DNA from: Zerene cesonia
Taxonomy: Eukaryota > Arthropoda > Insecta > Lepidoptera > Pieridae
Direction of reading: 5' to 3'
Assembly: GCF_012273895.1 (NCBI RefSeq)
Contig: NC_052121.1
Location: 1,984,001-2,048,000, forward strand
DNA length: 64,000 nt
Part shown: positions 61,986 through 64,000 of the stretch, in pieces
Layout of the letters: every line of letters begins with the position of its first letter
How positions within the stretch are numbered: position 1 is the stretch's first letter
Notes under the pieces: generated by a model
The model's database searches: none
The model's input: only the letters and a program-made list of their open reading frames with translations
Told to the model about the DNA's origin: nothing
Program-made: the position numbers and the translations under genes

Positions 61986-63243
61986 AATCCAATTCAGTTG
62001 CAAATGCATCATGATAGCATACTACACCAAATTCGACTATTAACAGAAAGAAACACTGTTAGCTCAATTCATACAGCTATTTTCAGAATTAAATTGTCCG
62101 TAAGATATTGCTATAAATATTCATATATTACACCATATTCAGGAAGTTGCTTTAAGATGCAAGACTTATACAAGGACTGTAGATGGGCTGGTATACAATC
62201 ACTTCTCAGACACAACATTTTTTGTTTATTTTTATAAAATAAACAACTCCAGAAAGAAAAACAGGAAATTAAAGAGTCTCAATAATGTACACAAAGCTTA
62301 ACATATAACGAAAAAAGTTAAAAAACAAAAGATTATCATGCAATATGTTCTTCAACTACCTACGACGTAAAATACACGTTTTTTTTTACTTTTTCGAGAG
62401 AGAACGGGTTCAATTTGTTATTTTTATTGCCTAGATTGCCAATGCTATAATTTCATACAATAATGAATATTAAGTCAAGCAAATTGGACAAATTGCTCGG
62501 ACTTGTGTGGCCACCGCACGAAACGCTCTGCGCTATAACCGCTGTGACCGTGAAAATTGAAAGCGCCGTGCACCTCAAAAGTAGGTCTATGACTTGTGGC
62601 ATTTTCGTATTTGTTCAAATTTATACAATGATGTGAAAAGCTTCATACAATAAAATTTTTAACGGATGTTTACAATAATACGAGTTCTACGTATATTTCT
62701 TAGTAAATCAATTAGCATTTATTACTACCATTTTATTTAATTTTTTTAGCTTTAATTCTTTTATCGTTGGCGTCAAAAGTGAAATAAAAGTGTTTTTCAG
62801 ATTAAAAAAAAACATAAATGAGTTAGGTAGGCACCAGATAACTTTTTTAACAAGTTTAAGAACTAAGATTGGCGTGATATTTGTAAAGGTGATGCATCAA
62901 CTCTCAATAGATATGGACATCGTTAACAATAGTCATTTTTTTGTCTGTTTATTGAAAGTAAGTTGATGACCTTTTTGCTTGTGCTATTTTTATTTTTACA
63001 TTGAGTGTTGCTGCGTGTATAAATTCAATTCAATTCAATCAATTTGAGTGCAACAAAAACACTCCAGTTGTTAGGAGAATAAGAATGTTCACTGAACAGT
63101 TTTTATTGATGGCCAAATAGCTTTCACTGGGTATATTTTTCCAAAAACGAAGGAAGTTCTAAGTATTGCTTTCGGTTTTGTTACGTAATAACTCCGTTGG
63201 TTCTCGAGTAATTGGCGTGTCGTTCTTTTTGTTTTATCATTTA

Positions 63244-63411
63244 CTAGCTGTTCGCCCCGGCTTCGCCCGTGGTACATATATAGTCTATTTTACTCGTGGA
63301 TAATGTAGCTTTCGAATGGTGAAAGAATTTTTAAAATCGGTCCTGTAGTTTTGGAGCCTATTCATTACAACCAAACAAACAAAGTTTTCCTCTTTATAAT
63401 ATTAGTGTAGA
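63244..63411 (-). mobile_element. Helitron-like element
   Basis: CTAGCTGTTCGCCCCGGCTT, cgcccgtggtacatatatag, and a right end tttataatattagtgtaga (TCTACACTAATATTATAAA on the minus strand). Confidence 0.75.
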
Positions 63412-64000
63412 CAAGTGTTGCAATTTGGTTACATTTTAGAATTCCCAGTACCTCTCTATCAAGGAACGTCAGTGACTGTATTTTGTAGGAAAATTAATTA
63501 TTTTGAGTTTATTTAATCATCTTTATTTGGAACTAAACAACCGAACGCTAGCAACTATCATTTTCTTGCTGATTCTTTGTAGACAACGATTTCCAAACAG
63601 AAGTGTTATGGGCTGAGGTCTAATTAAATTTGTCAATATTTTATTTTTTTATTACAAACATCGTCTTTTCTGTATGTGTGTCTAAATTGCGTGAATAAAC
63701 ACAATCATGTCGGTATATTAAACCATCTAATATATTCGGCTTATCCCCCTGCGTTTTAAATAATATTCACCCACATTAATCGAGTTACAAATAATTTTAT
63801 TTGAACATTGATATGTCGACAGTTCTCATTGAAATAACTCGCATATCATAAAAATGTTCAACATTGCAAAAGTACAATGACCTTTTAAACGGCGATAATA
63901 TCGCGGCTTTATGTAAACCTATATTCACGTAGCATTTACCTCAGAGGTTTCGCTCAACCCGATTTTTTAAACCTTGATAATTTATTTAATATTCGAAAGT

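Larger units (their letters stand above)
48198..64000. other. Gene-poor, repeat-rich 15.8 kb
   Basis: After ODAD2 I see no exon I can support on either strand. The open frames here are short, AT-biased and lack domains. The region holds about fifteen Helitron-like copies or fragments, two copies of one SINE, a LINE tail, a gap in an inverted repeat, and a GC-richer patch near 61320-61400. The missing first exon of the SEC14-like gene could in principle lie here, but I could not find it. Confidence 0.6.

Overview
This is about 64 kb of AT-rich eukaryotic nuclear DNA, almost certainly from a moth or butterfly (Lepidoptera). The genes are split by GT-AG introns. The gaps between them are full of short repeats typical of that order: non-autonomous Helitrons that start TC and end CTAG after a GC hairpin, tRNA-derived SINEs, and LINE tails. 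Five blocks of Ns are exactly 1000 long up to 25 kb and beyond (six in all) and are placeholders; one more gap is 127 Ns.

I can support six protein-coding genes. (1) 7.8-18.1 kb, + strand: an SRRM2/3/4-type splicing factor. Its first (Cwf21) exons are not visible. It has a large RS-rich exon and three competing last exons; the most distal encodes the eMIC domain, which drives microexon splicing. (2) 19.7-21.0 kb, - strand: a complete four-exon Mpv17/PMP22 membrane protein, closest to PXMP2. (3) 24.0-27.5 kb, - strand: a complete five-exon, 511-residue protein that I cannot name. It carries two KEN motifs, many S/T-P sites and a coiled coil, which suggests a cell-cycle role. (4) 28.2-30.3 kb, + strand: TXNDC17 (TRP14), with a second first exon that changes the active site from CPDC to CMYC. 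(5) 33.4-42.6 kb, - strand: a SEC14-like CRAL-TRIO plus GOLD lipid-transfer protein, complete except for its first exon. (6) 43.3-48.2 kb, + strand: ODAD2/ARMC4 (gudu in Drosophila), an armadillo-repeat outer-dynein-arm docking protein, complete in six exons.

Layout: 1-7.8 kb is intron or upstream DNA of the splicing factor, with repeats and one GC-rich block. Genes 1 and 2 converge. Genes 3 and 4 diverge from a shared interval of about 670 bp. Genes 4 and 5 converge. Genes 5 and 6 lie head to head, with 682 bp between the first visible SEC14-like exon and the ODAD2 start codon. From 48.2 kb to the end I see no gene, only repeats, a gap flanked by a 73-nt inverted repeat, and unremarkable AT-rich DNA.

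The genes do not form a pathway; this is an ordinary stretch of insect chromosome. The most interesting points are the alternative 3' ends of the SRRM gene with a candidate 27-nt microexon, the alternative redox-site exon of TXNDC17, the unnamed KEN-box protein, and a gap at 25.8 kb that looks false because the two contig ends overlap by 71 identical bases.
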